Positions 50,469-59,680 of a stretch of 64,000 nt of DNA are shown piece by piece. Below the pieces are notes generated by a model. That model did no database searches, was not told the origin of the DNA, and worked only from the letters and a program-made list of their open reading frames with translations. Location: assembly GCF_029623395.1 (NCBI RefSeq), contig NZ_JAPYKK010000014.1, forward strand, positions 1 to 64,000. The letters run 5' to 3'. How positions within the stretch are numbered: the stretch's first letter is position 1; each line of letters begins with the position of its first letter. Both the position numbers and the translations under genes were made by a program. This stretch comes from Sphingomonas echinoides (GTDB lineage Bacteria > Pseudomonadota > Alphaproteobacteria > Sphingomonadales > Sphingomonadaceae).

Positions 50469-50519
50469 AGGTGCGTCAGGAAAGTGGATTAACCCTGAAT
50501 TCTGGGGCAAGACTCACCA

Positions 50520-51932
50520 ATGTCGAGTGATCTGCTTTCCTACGAACCCGCCACCGGTGCCCTGCTGTGGCAAAGCCCGATCGGGGATACTGACGTCGAA
50601 GTCGCGGCGGCGCGCGCGAGCTGGGCTAGCTGGGCGGCCCAGCCGCTCACCAACCGGATCGAAACGCTGCGCCGTTTCGCCAACGTGGTCCGCGCGCGGG
50701 CGGACGCCTTTGCCGACCTGATCGCGCGCGAGACCGGCAAACCCTTGTGGGAAGCCCGGACCGAGGTCGAGACGGTCATCGCCAAGGTCGACATTTCGGT
50801 CACCGCTTACGCCGACCGGACGCCGCAGCGTCGGCTCGATACACAGATGGCGGGGCGGATGGCGCTGCGCCACAAGCCGCATGGCGTGTTGGCGGTCCTC
50901 GGACCCTATAATTTCCCCGCGCATCTGCCCAACGGCCACATCGTCCCTGCGCTTCTCGCTGGCAATGCCGTGGTGTTCAAACCCTCCGAAAAGACGCCCG
51001 CAACCGGCGCGTTCCTGGTCGACTGCTACCGCGCGGGTGGCGTCCCGGAAGGATGCATCCGGCTGCTCGTCGGCGGCGCTGACGAGGGCAAGGCGCTGGC
51101 TGCGCACGACGGGATCGACGGGCTGTTGTTCACCGGCTCCGCGCCGACCGGAATCGCACTTAACCGCGCCTTTGCCACGCGCCCGGAAAAGATCCTCGCG
51201 CTCGAAATGGGCGGCAACAACCCGATCATCGTGTGGGATTCACCCGATCTTCAGGCGGCGGCCGTCATCATCGTCCAGTCCGCGTTTACCAGCGCAGGTC
51301 AGCGCTGCACCGCCGCACGCCGGTTGATCGTCGACCAGAAACTGTACGACCCGCTGATGGACGAAGTCACCAAGCTGGTCGGCCGGGTCATCGTCGATGA
51401 ACCCCATGCGAACCCGGCACCGTTCATGGGGCCGGTCATCGACAATCACGCTGCCGATATGCTCAGCGAGAGTTTCCTCGAACTGATGATGCGCGGCGGG
51501 CGGGCGATCCGTCACCTCGAACGCCCGGTCCCCGACCGGCCGTTCCTGCGCCCTGCGCTCATCGACACGACCGAGCTTAGCGAACGCCCCGACATCGAAC
51601 TGTTCGGACCGATCCTGCAGGTGATTCGCGCGACGAGCTTCGAGGATGCGATCGTCGAGGCGAACAACACGCGGTACGGCCTATCCGCGTCGCTGCTGAG
51701 CCAGAACCCCAAGCTGTACGACCAGTTCTGGGCGAATGCGCGCGCGGGGATCGTCAATTGGAACAAGCCGACCAACGGCGCCTCGTCGGGCGCGCCGTTC
51801 GGCGGAATCGGCTGGTCGGGCAACCATCGTCCAAGCGCCTATTACGCCGCCGACTATTGCGCCTATCCGGTCGTTTCGAACGAAGCCGACCAGGCACGGG
51901 CCAGCATCGGCGGGGGCCTGCGCGACGACTGA
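50520..51932 (+). CDS. astD: Succinylglutamate-semialdehyde dehydrogenase
   Basis: 470 residues. It resembles AstD of the arginine succinyltransferase pathway: GPYNFPAHLPNGHIVPALLA, FKPSEKTP, LFTGSAPTG, LEMGGNNP (catalytic Glu), catalytic Cys263 in TSAGQRCTAARR and the AstD-like end GASSGAPFGGIGWSGNHRPSA. No astA, astB, astC or astE is in the window, so the pathway is elsewhere or the gene serves another semialdehyde. A terminator hairpin follows directly. Confidence 0.93.
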   Translation: MSSDLLSYEPATGALLWQSPIGDTDVEVAAARASWASWAAQPLTNRIETLRRFANVVRARADAFADLIARETGKPLWEARTEVETVIAKVDISVTAYADRTPQRRLDTQMAGRMALRHKPHGVLAVLGPYNFPAHLPNGHIVPALLAGNAVVFKPSEKTPATGAFLVDCYRAGGVPEGCIRLLVGGADEGKALAAHDGIDGLLFTGSAPTGIALNRAFATRPEKILALEMGGNNPIIVWDSPDLQAAAVIIVQSAFTSAGQRCTAARRLIVDQKLYDPLMDEVTKLVGRVIVDEPHANPAPFMGPVIDNHAADMLSESFLELMMRGGRAIRHLERPVPDRPFLRPALIDTTELSERPDIELFGPILQVIRATSFEDAIVEANNTRYGLSASLLSQNPKLYDQFWANARAGIVNWNKPTNGASSGAPFGGIGWSGNHRPSAYYAADYCAYPVVSNEADQARASIGGGLRDD

Positions 51933-51936
51933 TCGA

Positions 51937-51963
51937 ATTCCCGGCTCTTTGAAGGCCGGGAAT
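51937..51963. terminator. Bidirectional terminator hairpin after astD
   Basis: ATTCCCGGC-TCTTTGAAG-GCCGGGAAT, nine perfect pairs, between the convergent astD and the gene at 51977. There is no long U-tract on either side. Confidence 0.65.
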
Positions 51964-51976
51964 CCAGGACACGACT

Positions 51977-52294
51977 TTACTTCAGGACGGCCAGGTCCGC
52001 CTTGACCTTGACCAGGGCCTCGTCGGTCAGCGCGCCGCCCGACAGCGGCTGCACCTGCGACAGCGACATGCTCTTGAACTGATCGTACATCGGGTGCGCG
52101 GTGATGTTGTTCAGGTCCGCGTCGAGCACCTTCTTCGCGGCAGGATCCGCCGCGATCGTCTCGATCGGCGTATCGAGCGTGAATTTCGCGACGGGCGTAG
52201 CGGCGGCTGCAACTGGCGCAGCGGACGGCGCCGACTGTGCTGCCAAAGGGGCGGCGGACGCCAGGACGACCGCAGCAAGAACGATGGATTTCAT
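51977..52294 (-). CDS. Small secreted hypothetical protein
   Basis: 105 residues. The signal peptide (about 1-20, ending PLAAQ) is followed by an Ala/Pro linker and a helical domain with FTLDTPIETIAADPAAKKVL and ITAHPMYDQFKSMSLSQVQP. I believe related proteins are common in sphingomonads but have no function. It lies downstream of the F0 operon on the same strand, behind that operon's terminator. Confidence 0.8.
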   Translation of the reverse strand: MKSIVLAAVVLASAAPLAAQSAPSAAPVAAAATPVAKFTLDTPIETIAADPAAKKVLDADLNNITAHPMYDQFKSMSLSQVQPLSGGALTDEALVKVKADLAVLK

Positions 52295-52366
52295 GACGGA
52301 GCCTCGTTGAGTGACGACGGCGCGAATCGCCGTGGCTCGCCACCCTAGCTCCGACTTATGACAAGG

Positions 52367-52396
52367 GAAATGAAACGCGCCGGGCCAGCCGGCGCG
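52367..52396 (-). terminator. Terminator of the F0 operon
   Basis: On the minus strand CGCGCCGG-CTGGC-CCGGCGCG (eight pairs) is followed by TTTCATTTC, a T-rich tract. It starts four bases after the atpF stop and should end the atpI-B-E-F'-F transcript. Confidence 0.75.
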
Positions 52397-52399
52397 CGA

Positions 52400-52954
52400 T
52401 CAGTTGAGGCGACCCAGGCCAGCGATCGTGCGGTCGACCAGCGCCTTGTCGGCGTCTGCGCCGTGGCGTTCGGCAATGACCGTCGATGCAACCCGTGCGG
52501 CGGCATCGGCTGCCTGCGCACGGACTTCAGCGATGGCGCCACGCTGCGCGGCGGAAATCTGGTCCTGCGCCATCGTCTGACGACGCGCGACCAGTTCGGT
52601 AAGGTCAGCTTCGGCCTTGGCAACCATTGCGGCAGCTTCTGCCTCGGCATGCTTAACGATCGCAGCGGCATCGCCAGCGCTTGCCGCGTCGCGAGCCTGG
52701 GCTGCGACTAGCAAGGCTTCCGCTTCGGCCCGCAACCGCGAAGCCTCGTCGAGTTGCGAACGAATCTTCTCGATCTGGCCGTCCAGCATCCGGGCAACCA
52801 GGCCCGGTACGTTCTTCCAGAGCAACAGCCCGATCACGACCAGCATCGACAGCGCGACCCAACCGGCTGCGTTGATGCCGAGCGCGGTCGGCTCGTGATG
52901 GAGTTCGGCGACGCCCGTCGTTGCTACCGTATGTACGGTCGAACCCTCAGCCAT
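52400..52954 (-). CDS. atpF: ATP synthase F0 subunit b
   Basis: 184 residues. A short N-terminal soluble stretch with His pairs, a single membrane helix (about 31-48, VALSMLVVIGLLLWKNV) and a long charged helix form the peripheral stalk. It overlaps the b' gene by eight bases. Having both b and b' in one operon is characteristic of alphaproteobacteria and phototrophs. It is the last gene of the F0 operon. Confidence 0.95.
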   Translation of the reverse strand: MAEGSTVHTVATTGVAELHHEPTALGINAAGWVALSMLVVIGLLLWKNVPGLVARMLDGQIEKIRSQLDEASRLRAEAEALLVAAQARDAASAGDAAAIVKHAEAEAAAMVAKAEADLTELVARRQTMAQDQISAAQRGAIAEVRAQAADAAARVASTVIAERHGADADKALVDRTIAGLGRLN

Positions 52955-53441
52955 GCGCCAATTCCGTCTTCACACGCGCTTCGATCGTCGAACGGTCCAC
53001 CGCCACGCCCGAAAGCTTGGCAATGATCGCTTCGACCGCATCGGTCGTTGCAGTTTCAATCTCGGCGAAGGCCTGCGTCTTGGACGCTGCGACCTGCGCG
53101 GTTGCGGCGGCAAGCTGTGCCTGCATCGCCGCATCGCTTGCCTTGAGCTTGGCTTCGGTATTCGCGGTAGCGCGATCCTTGGCCTCGCCCAGCGCCAGGG
53201 CAGCCTTCGACCGGGCGTTTTCAAGCCCGGTCTGATAAGCTGCCTCGACGGCATGCGCTTGCGCGCGCGCAGCCTCTGCCGCGGCGATGTCGCCGTCGAT
53301 CCGGCCGTTACGATCGTCGATCGTCGCCTCGATCTTGGGGACCATCGCCTTGCCGATCCCGAAATAGATCAGCGCGAATACGATCGCCAGCCAGAAGAGC
53401 TGGGAGGCGTAGATCTCACCGATCTGGGATAGCTGCGGCAT
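52947..53441 (-). CDS. atpG2: ATP synthase F0 subunit b'
   Basis: 164 residues. The membrane helix lies at about 14-32 (LFWLAIVFALIYFGIGK), with the conserved VPKIEATIDDRNGRIDGDI next and a long Ala/Glu/Lys-rich coiled coil behind. It pairs with subunit b in the peripheral stalk. It lies 19 bp after atpE and overlaps atpF by eight bases. The name atpF' or atpX is also used. Confidence 0.94.
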   Translation of the reverse strand: MPQLSQIGEIYASQLFWLAIVFALIYFGIGKAMVPKIEATIDDRNGRIDGDIAAAEAARAQAHAVEAAYQTGLENARSKAALALGEAKDRATANTEAKLKASDAAMQAQLAAATAQVAASKTQAFAEIETATTDAVEAIIAKLSGVAVDRSTIEARVKTELAHG

Positions 53442-53460
53442 GGGCTGTGCTCGCTCCGGC

Positions 53461-53691
53461 TTACTTGACGACGAACAGGATGAGGATCGCGACGACGAAC
53501 GCGATCAGGCCGAGCAGCTCCGATGCTGCGAAGCCGATGAACAGGCGACCCTGCTGGCCGTCTGCTGCGCCCGGGTTACGGAGTGCGCCCTCGAGGAACG
53601 AACCGAACACGTTGCCGACGCCGAGTGCCGCGAGACCGACACCGATCGCTGCCAGGCCGGCACCGATGTACATTGCACCAAGATCAGTCAT
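53461..53691 (-). CDS. atpE: ATP synthase F0 subunit c
   Basis: 76 residues forming a two-helix hairpin. Helix 1 has the Gly-rich IGAGLAAIGVGLAALGVGNV; the polar loop is RNPGAADGQQGR. Helix 2 carries the ion-binding carboxylate Glu58 in FAASELLGLIAF. The ATG at 53691 is the family start. The ring-forming rotor subunit should be translated in excess of its neighbours. Confidence 0.97.
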   Translation of the reverse strand: MTDLGAMYIGAGLAAIGVGLAALGVGNVFGSFLEGALRNPGAADGQQGRLFIGFAASELLGLIAFVVAILILFVVK

Positions 53692-53734
53692 GATAAAGCT
53701 CCTTAGAATACAGTCAGATGGGTGTTGAAAACGA

Positions 53735-54517
53735 TTAGTGCAGATGCACCGCGTCGTGCAGGTACAGCGACGTGAGCAGTGCAAAGACATATGCCTGGAT
53801 CGCGCAGACCAGCAGCTCGAGCGCGCTGACGCCGACGATCATGATGAAGCTGAGCACGCTGACGATCGGGCCGAGCGCGCCGCCTGCATTGATGCCCTGG
53901 ACGACAAAGCTGCCGAACACTTCAAGCAGGATGTGCCCGGCGGTCATCGCGACGAACAGTCGCAGCGCAAGGCTGAACGGGCGGACCATGAACGACACGA
54001 ACTCGACCGGGATGATGACGGGCATCAGCCAGCCGGGCGCACCGTGCGGCACGAACAGCGAGAAGAACTTGAGGCCGTGCTTGGCGAAGCCGACGACCAG
54101 CACGATCGCGAACGACAGGAACGCCAGGATCGCAGTGACCGTGATGTGGCTCGTCACCGCGAAGGTGTGGAGCCCGGGCAGGATCGCGAGCGGCATGACG
54201 CCGATCAGGTTGGCGAACAGGATGAAGAAGAACAGCGAGAAGATATATGGGGCGAACTTCTTGCCGCCCGAACCGATGTTCACGCTGACCATCGAATCGA
54301 TGAAGCTCACCGCGTTCTCGGCCATCACCTGCCAGCGCCCAGGCACGAGCTGGCGCTTGAGACCACCTGCCATGAACACCGCGAGCAGCACGAACACGAC
54401 GACCATGAACAGCGCCGAGTTGGTGAAGGAGACGTCGTAACCGAACAGGTCGATATGGCGGCCCAGGACGGGCTCCACCATGAACTGTTCCATCGGATCG
54501 ATTTTGCCGGCGCTCAC
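53735..54517 (-). CDS. atpB: ATP synthase F0 subunit a
   Basis: 260 residues from a GTG at 54517 that overlaps the atpI stop (GTGA), so translation is coupled. It has five or six membrane helices, and the essential Arg of the proton half-channels lies in RPFSLALRLFVAMTAGH. A further conserved segment is LELLVCAIQAYVFALLTSLY. The longer upstream frame lies inside atpI. It starts with VSAGKIDPMEQF. Confidence 0.96.
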   Translation of the reverse strand: MSAGKIDPMEQFMVEPVLGRHIDLFGYDVSFTNSALFMVVVFVLLAVFMAGGLKRQLVPGRWQVMAENAVSFIDSMVSVNIGSGGKKFAPYIFSLFFFILFANLIGVMPLAILPGLHTFAVTSHITVTAILAFLSFAIVLVVGFAKHGLKFFSLFVPHGAPGWLMPVIIPVEFVSFMVRPFSLALRLFVAMTAGHILLEVFGSFVVQGINAGGALGPIVSVLSFIMIVGVSALELLVCAIQAYVFALLTSLYLHDAVHLH

Positions 54518-54798
54518 TCCGCGCGCTCCTTCGAAATCTTCATGATGTTCATGAACGCCCCAATCACGGCCAATGCCAGCACGATGAGCAATGCCCACGG
54601 GCTGGTCCCGAACCACGAATCGATCGCCCAGCCAAGAATACCACCGCCGAGCAACGCTCCAAGCAACAACGCGAGAACGCGCGTGCCCTGACCGTAGCCC
54701 TTTGCCTGCGGCACCACGCCCTGGCCACGCGCCTGCGATGCCGCACGTGCCGAGGCAATGCGGGCTTCGAGGTCGTCGGTCGGGCGGTTATCGGCCAA
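54514..54798 (-). CDS. atpI: ATP synthase assembly protein AtpI
   Basis: 94 residues. A charged N-terminal tail precedes two membrane helices (about 42-60 and 67-85) with the Gly-rich LLGALLGGGILGW motif of the AtpI/F0F1-associated family. It is the first gene of the F0 operon and is coupled to atpB by overlap. It helps c-ring assembly or magnesium supply. Confidence 0.93.
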   Translation of the reverse strand: MADNRPTDDLEARIASARAASQARGQGVVPQAKGYGQGTRVLALLLGALLGGGILGWAIDSWFGTSPWALLIVLALAVIGAFMNIMKISKERAE

Positions 54799-55016
54799 AG
54801 GGGCGCCTATCCTGATAAGAAAACGCCGCCGTGCCTCATGGCACCGCGACGATATGTGCGGGAAACAGGGGCAACCCCCGTGTGACGGATCGTTTAAGAA
54901 GCAGACCGGGGGGTGTCAACCATTGGTCGCGCTCCGGCCCTTACACCTTCCGGCCTGTGCCACCAAGTCCAGCCGCGCGTTGCTTCGTCGCAAGCGTAAC
55001 GATACGTCTGGCTGCG

Positions 55017-55709
55017 ATGCGCGCGCCAGCCCCTCCCCTCCCCGACCAGTCCGGTCACCGTGCGCGCTTGCGGGAGCGGCTGTTCCGGCAGGGGGAAGAA
55101 GCACTGCTCGATCATGAATTGGTCGAATATTTGCTCGCGCTCGCGATCCCCCGCCGCGACACCAAGCCGCTCGCCAAGGCGCTGATTGCCGAGTTCGGCG
55201 GCATCGGCGCTTTGTTCAGCGCCGAACCCGAAGCATTGATGCGAGTCTCCGGTATGGGCGACACATCCGCCGCCGCGATCAAGATCGTCCAGGCGGCGGC
55301 CTTGCGTCTGTTGCGGGTCGAGGCAAGCACCCGGCCGGTTCTCGCGAGCTGGCAGGCGCTGCTGGACTATCTTCACGCCGATATGGCGCACCGGACCAAC
55401 GAGCGCGTCCGCGTGCTCCACCTCAACGCGCGCAACATGCTGCTGCGCGACGAAGTGATGAGCGACGGATCGATCGACGAAGCCGCATTATATGTGCGCG
55501 AAGTGATCCGCCGGGCAATCGATCTCGGATCCGCCGCGATCATCCTCGTGCACAATCACCCGAGCGGCGATCCCGCCCCCAGCCGCGCCGACATCGACAT
55601 CACGCGCCGTGTCGCCGAAGCCGGAAAACGGTTGGGAATCGCGTTGCACGATCACGTCATCATCGCGCGATCGGGGCATTCGAGCCTGCGGGCAATGGGG
55701 CTGCTGTAG
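55017..55709 (+). CDS. radC: RadC/JAMM-domain protein
   Basis: 230 residues from the ATG at 55017. An N-terminal helix-hairpin-helix-like region (about 50-95) precedes the JAB1/MPN domain, whose metal-binding motif HNHPSGDPAPSRAD (HxH...D) is intact. It is named for DNA repair, although the true role is uncertain. It is divergent from the F0 operon (218 bp gap) and 44 bp ahead of arsR. Confidence 0.93.
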   Translation: MRAPAPPLPDQSGHRARLRERLFRQGEEALLDHELVEYLLALAIPRRDTKPLAKALIAEFGGIGALFSAEPEALMRVSGMGDTSAAAIKIVQAAALRLLRVEASTRPVLASWQALLDYLHADMAHRTNERVRVLHLNARNMLLRDEVMSDGSIDEAALYVREVIRRAIDLGSAAIILVHNHPSGDPAPSRADIDITRRVAEAGKRLGIALHDHVIIARSGHSSLRAMGLL

Positions 55710-55753
55710 CGAAGAGGGGTTGCGCTGGCGGACCCATCGTCTAATCTGGATAT

Positions 55754-56086
55754 ATGAAATCCACTTTAGCCATCGCCGCGTTGGGTGCGCTTGCCCAAGG
55801 AACCCGGCTGGACACATTCCGCTTGCTGACGCGACACGTACCTGAGGGCTTGCCGGCCGGCGAAATCGCGCGACAACTCGACGTTCCCCAGAATACGATG
55901 TCCGCGCATCTGGCGATCCTGACGCGCGCCGGACTCGTGCAATTCGAACGGCGCGGCCGAATCATCCTCTACCGCGCAGACCTCGATGCGATTCGCGGCC
56001 TGATGGTGTTTCTGGTGCAGGACTGCTGCGCGGGCAACGCCGACCTGTGCACGCCGCTGATCGCAGATCTCGCTCCGACGTGTTGA
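55754..56086 (+). CDS. arsR: ArsR-family arsenic-responsive repressor
   Basis: 110 residues with a winged helix-turn-helix (recognition region PQNTMSAHLAILTRAGLV). The canonical ELCVCDL metal-binding helix is missing. Instead Cys91-Cys92, Cys99 and Cys110 lie near the C-terminus, a layout that recalls the Acidithiobacillus-type ArsR that binds As(III) through C-terminal cysteines. It is first gene of arsR-arsC-arsH, so probably self-regulating at a promoter in 55710-55753. Confidence 0.92.
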   Translation: MKSTLAIAALGALAQGTRLDTFRLLTRHVPEGLPAGEIARQLDVPQNTMSAHLAILTRAGLVQFERRGRIILYRADLDAIRGLMVFLVQDCCAGNADLCTPLIADLAPTC

Positions 56087-56099
56087 GAAAGGGCCCCGT

Positions 56100-56540
56100 A
56101 TGGCCACGCCGGACGCCACCGCTGTCACCATCTATCACAATCCGAAATGCGGTACGTCCCGCAACACGCTCGGTCTGATCCGCAACGCCGGGATCGAACC
56201 GACGGTCATCGAATATCTCAAGACGCCTCCTACCCGTTCAACGCTCATCGATTTGATCGAACGGGCCGGGATCAGCCCCCGCGCCTTGCTCCGCACGAAA
56301 GAGGCGCCATACGCCGAGCTCGGCCTGGCAAATGAAACGGTGTCCGACGATGTGATCGTCGACGCGATGATGGCACACCCTATTCTCATCAACCGACCGT
56401 TGGTCGTCTCTCCGCTGGGCGTGAAACTGTGCCGACCATCCGAAGAAGTGCTCGATCTGCTTCCGACGCCGCAACAAGGCGCCTTTGCGAAAGAGGACGG
56501 CGAAGCCGTTATCGATTCGGCCGGTCAACGCATCGGCTGA
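56100..56540 (+). CDS. arsC: Glutaredoxin-dependent arsenate reductase
   Basis: 146 residues, of the ArsC/Spx fold. The nucleophile Cys17 in IYHNPKCGTSRNTL and the downstream Arg in NRPLVV, which stabilises the intermediate, match the E. coli plasmid-type enzyme. It reduces arsenate to arsenite. It lies 13 bp after arsR. Its product needs an exporter that is not in this cluster. Confidence 0.95.
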   Translation: MATPDATAVTIYHNPKCGTSRNTLGLIRNAGIEPTVIEYLKTPPTRSTLIDLIERAGISPRALLRTKEAPYAELGLANETVSDDVIVDAMMAHPILINRPLVVSPLGVKLCRPSEEVLDLLPTPQQGAFAKEDGEAVIDSAGQRIG

Positions 56541-56603
56541 CATCTGGCTCCGGGCGCGCCGCCGACACGGTGAGCGTCCCCTTATTATGAAAGACCACCG
56601 TCG

Positions 56604-57341
56604 ATGCCTCTTCGCCCCCTGCCCGACCCCGACGATTTGCCAGCGCTCGACAGGCGCTATGCCCATGCGCGCCCCGCATTGGGCCTAGGCGCAGGCGACC
56701 CACCGCCGCGGATCCTGTTGCTGTACGGATCGCTGCGGGAGCGCTCCTTCTCGCGGCTTTGCGTCGAGGAAGCCGCCCGGCTCCTGCAATTCTTCGGGTG
56801 CGAGACGCGGATCTTCGATCCGTCGACGTTGCCGTTGCCCGATCAGGTCCCCGGTGACGATCATCCCGCGGTGCACGAATTGCGGCAGCTGTCTTTATGG
56901 TCCGAGGGCCAGGTGTGGTGCAGCCCGGAACGGCATGGCCAGATCACCGGGATCATGAAGCTCCAGATCGATCATCTGCCGCTGGCGATGGGCGGAATGC
57001 GCCCGACGCAGGGCCGCACGCTGGCGGTGATGCAAGTCTCGGCCGGTTCGCAATCCTTCAACAGCGTCAATGCGTTGCGCGTACTCGGCCGGTGGATGCG
57101 GATGGTGACGATCCCCAACCAGTCGAGCGTCGCCAAGGCCTTCGCCGAATTCGACGACGCGGGCCGCATGAAGCCGTCGAGCTATTACGACCGGATCGTC
57201 GACGTAATGGAGGAACTCGTCCGCTTCACCGTGCTGTTGCGTCCGCACGATGCGCAAATGGTCGATCGCTATTCGGAACGGAAGGAAGCCGGGCGCGTGA
57301 TCGACCCGGCGACCGATCTTGCGAGCATCGCCGGGCGCTGA
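56604..57341 (+). CDS. arsH: ArsH NADPH-dependent FMN reductase / organoarsenical oxidase
   Basis: 245 residues. The flavodoxin-like fold has the phosphate loop [11 protein letters not shown], and the conserved [20 protein letters not shown] is the ArsH signature. ArsH oxidises trivalent methylarsenicals and acts as a quinone or flavin reductase. It is the third gene of the cluster, 63 bp after arsC. The 233 bp downstream holds a repeat pair and a terminator-like hairpin. Confidence 0.95.
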   Translation: MPLRPLPDPDDLPALDRRYAHARPALGLGAGDPPPRILLLYGSLRERSFSRLCVEEAARLLQFFGCETRIFDPSTLPLPDQVPGDDHPAVHELRQLSLWSEGQVWCSPERHGQITGIMKLQIDHLPLAMGGMRPTQGRTLAVMQVSAGSQSFNSVNALRVLGRWMRMVTIPNQSSVAKAFAEFDDAGRMKPSSYYDRIVDVMEELVRFTVLLRPHDAQMVDRYSERKEAGRVIDPATDLASIAGR

Positions 57342-57398
57342 GCGTGCGACGCGTTGGCTGCGACGCAAGCTTCGGCAGCCTCGCAGACTGGTGGCCCC

Positions 57399-57491
57399 CT
57401 CCGTTCGCCCTGAGCGCAGTCGAAGGGCCTGCTCGAAACGGGCAAACCCCAGCGCGAAGCAGTGCTTCGACTTCGCTCAGCACGAACGGGG
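57399..57491. repeat. Inverted pair of REP-like repeats after arsH
   Basis: CCGTTCGCCCTGAGCGCAGT followed by CGAAGG, and its inverted partner (CTTCGACTTCGCTCAGCACG followed by AACGGGG), flank a 40-bp centre. The arms belong to the widespread CTGAGC...TCGAAGG intergenic palindrome type. Confidence 0.8.
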
Positions 57492-57526
57492 TGAGAGGAA
57501 AGAGTGAAGCGCGGGCACATAGTAAT

Positions 57527-57564
57527 GCCCCCCATCGCGCGCTGCAAACACGCGATGAGGGGGC
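57527..57564 (-). terminator. Hairpin terminator of the EF-hand gene
   Basis: GCCCCCCATCGCG and CGCGATGAGGGGGC pair over 13 positions with a one-base bulge around the loop CGCTGCAAACA. It lies about 11 bp after the EF-hand stop. Confidence 0.6.
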
Positions 57565-57574
57565 GACCTACCGA

Positions 57575-58027
57575 TCAGCCGGCGGCGGACAGGAAGCTGG
57601 TCAACTCGCCCTTCGACACCTTCTTGTTCTTGTCGGAATCGGCCTGGGCAAAGGCGGTCGCGACCCAGGTCTTGGTCGCGGGCGCGGTCGCCTTGGTCGA
57701 CGGGTCGCTCGCCGTCTTGAGTGCGACCATCCAGGCGCTGAACTCGGTGGCGCTCAGCGAGCCGTCGCCGTTCTTGTCGTAGTTCGGAAATTCGGTGCCG
57801 ACGACATCGGCGATCTGCGCGCCGCTCGCGGGTTGCGCTTCAGCTGCCTGCGCGGGTGCCGATTCGGACGCGGTCGGCGCCTGCCCTGCAGGTACGGCCT
57901 GCGTCAGACGTGTATTCGTCGTATCCGGCTGCGCGTCGGTAGGAACAGTGGTCGATGGCTGCGTGACCTGTGCAAGTACGGGTGCAGACACCAGGACAGC
58001 ACTGGCAATAATGATCGACTTCAGCAT
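57575..58027 (-). CDS. Secreted EF-hand protein
   Basis: 150 residues from the ATG at 58027 with AAGGAGACG upstream. The signal peptide ends about VLA-Q (residue 20), and a Thr/Pro/Ala-rich linker follows. There are two EF-hands, DKNGDGSLSATE and DSDKNKKVSKGE. This is a periplasmic calcium-binding protein with a role that cannot be inferred. Like the one at 32422, it has a low-complexity linker ahead of its EF-hands, but the domains differ enough to be separate genes. Confidence 0.88.
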   Translation of the reverse strand: MLKSIIIASAVLVSAPVLAQVTQPSTTVPTDAQPDTTNTRLTQAVPAGQAPTASESAPAQAAEAQPASGAQIADVVGTEFPNYDKNGDGSLSATEFSAWMVALKTASDPSTKATAPATKTWVATAFAQADSDKNKKVSKGELTSFLSAAG

Positions 58028-58264
58028 TACGCGTCTCCTTGACTCGGATCGAACGGGTCCCTCACCCCTCGATACCCCTGCCCTCTTATGCTGCACGATA
58101 CGGCATGTTGCTATGGCTAGAGCCCCTTACGGCCGGATTTGAAGCCTCGCTCTGTCCCTGCTAACGCCCTGCTCATCCAGTTGCGTGCCGAATCCGCGAT
58201 GGGCCGATCCGGCCCCTTGTCCGGTACATGACCCTGCTCGCCCCGTATTGACGAAGGATTGCCG

Positions 58265-59584
58265 ATGGTCCCCCGCTATTCCCGCCCCGCGATGACCGCG
58301 ATCTGGACGCCCGAAGCCCGCTTCCGCATCTGGTTCGAGATAGAAGCGCATGCGACTGAGGCGCTCGCCGATCTCGGCGTCATACCCCGCAAGGCGGCGG
58401 ACGCGCTGTGGGCATGGTGGGCGACCAAGCCCGAGATCGACGTCGCCGCGATCGACGCGATCGAAGCGGTCACCAAGCACGACGTCATCGCCTTCCTCAC
58501 TTGGGTCGCCGAGCAAGTCGGCGACGAAGCACGCTTCATGCATCAGGGGATGACCTCGTCCGACGTCCTCGACACTTGTCTTGCGGTACAGCTGGCGCAG
58601 GCGGCCGACTTGCTGATCGCGGATATCGACGCGCTGCTGGCGGCGCTGTCGGTCCGCGCGCATGAGCATAAGATGACGCCGACGATCGGGCGCAGCCACG
58701 GCATCCATGCCGAACCCGTGACGTTCGGCCTCAAACTGGCGCAGGCCTATGCCGAATTCGCGCGCAACCGCGAGCGTCTGGTCGCGGCGCGCGCCGATAT
58801 CGCGACCTGTGCGATTTCGGGCGCGGTCGGCACCTTCGCCAACATCGATCCGCGGGTCGAGGAACATGTCGCCGCCAAGCTCGGGCTGACGGTCGAGCCG
58901 GTGTCGACCCAGGTCATCCCACGCGATCGCCATGCGATGTTCTTCGCGACGCTTGGCGTGATCGCCTCGTCGATCGAACGGCTCGCGACCGAAGTGCGCC
59001 ATTTGCAGCGCACCGAAGTGCTGGAAGCGGAAGAGTATTTCTCGCCGGGCCAGAAGGGTTCGTCGGCGATGCCGCACAAGCGCAACCCGGTGCTGACCGA
59101 GAACCTCACCGGCCTCGCGCGGATGGTGCGCGGCTATGTCACGCCGGCATTGGAGAACGTGGCGCTGTGGCATGAGCGCGACATCAGCCATTCGTCGGTC
59201 GAGCGTTATATCGGCCCCGATGCGACGATCACACTCGACTTTGCGCTCGGCCGGATGACCGGGGTGATCGAGAAGCTGCTCGTCTACCCGGCGCGGATGG
59301 AGAAGAATCTCAACAAGATGGGCGGTCTCGTCCATTCGCAGCGCGTGCTGCTCGCGCTGACGCAGGCAGGGGTGAGCCGCGAGGATTCGTATCGTCTCGT
59401 CCAGCGCAACGCGATGAAGGTGTGGGAATCGGATGGCGAACTGTCGCTGCTCGAACTGCTCAAGGCCGATCCGGAAGTGACCGCGGCGCTGTCGGTCGCG
59501 GAGATCGAGGACAAGTTCGATCTCGGCTATCACCTGAAGCACGTCGACACGATCTTCGCCCGCGTGTTCGGAGCCAAGGGTTAA
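58265..59584 (+). CDS. purB: Adenylosuccinate lyase
   Basis: 439 residues from the ATG at 58265 with GAAGGA six bases upstream (the TTG at 58259 lies too close). It cleaves SAICAR and adenylosuccinate in purine synthesis. The family signature GSSAMPHKRNP is complete; the active-site His segments are TIGRSHGIHAEP and HERDISHSSVER. The length fits the short (bacterial B. subtilis-like) type. Confidence 0.97.
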   Translation: MVPRYSRPAMTAIWTPEARFRIWFEIEAHATEALADLGVIPRKAADALWAWWATKPEIDVAAIDAIEAVTKHDVIAFLTWVAEQVGDEARFMHQGMTSSDVLDTCLAVQLAQAADLLIADIDALLAALSVRAHEHKMTPTIGRSHGIHAEPVTFGLKLAQAYAEFARNRERLVAARADIATCAISGAVGTFANIDPRVEEHVAAKLGLTVEPVSTQVIPRDRHAMFFATLGVIASSIERLATEVRHLQRTEVLEAEEYFSPGQKGSSAMPHKRNPVLTENLTGLARMVRGYVTPALENVALWHERDISHSSVERYIGPDATITLDFALGRMTGVIEKLLVYPARMEKNLNKMGGLVHSQRVLLALTQAGVSREDSYRLVQRNAMKVWESDGELSLLELLKADPEVTAALSVAEIEDKFDLGYHLKHVDTIFARVFGAKG

Positions 59585-59680
59585 CGGTTTGTCGACAAAA
59601 ATGCACTGCTCAACGTGCAAATGCTGCAACTGCGAATGCGCGTAATAATGTTGCTCAGATAAGCAACAATCTCCAAATGC

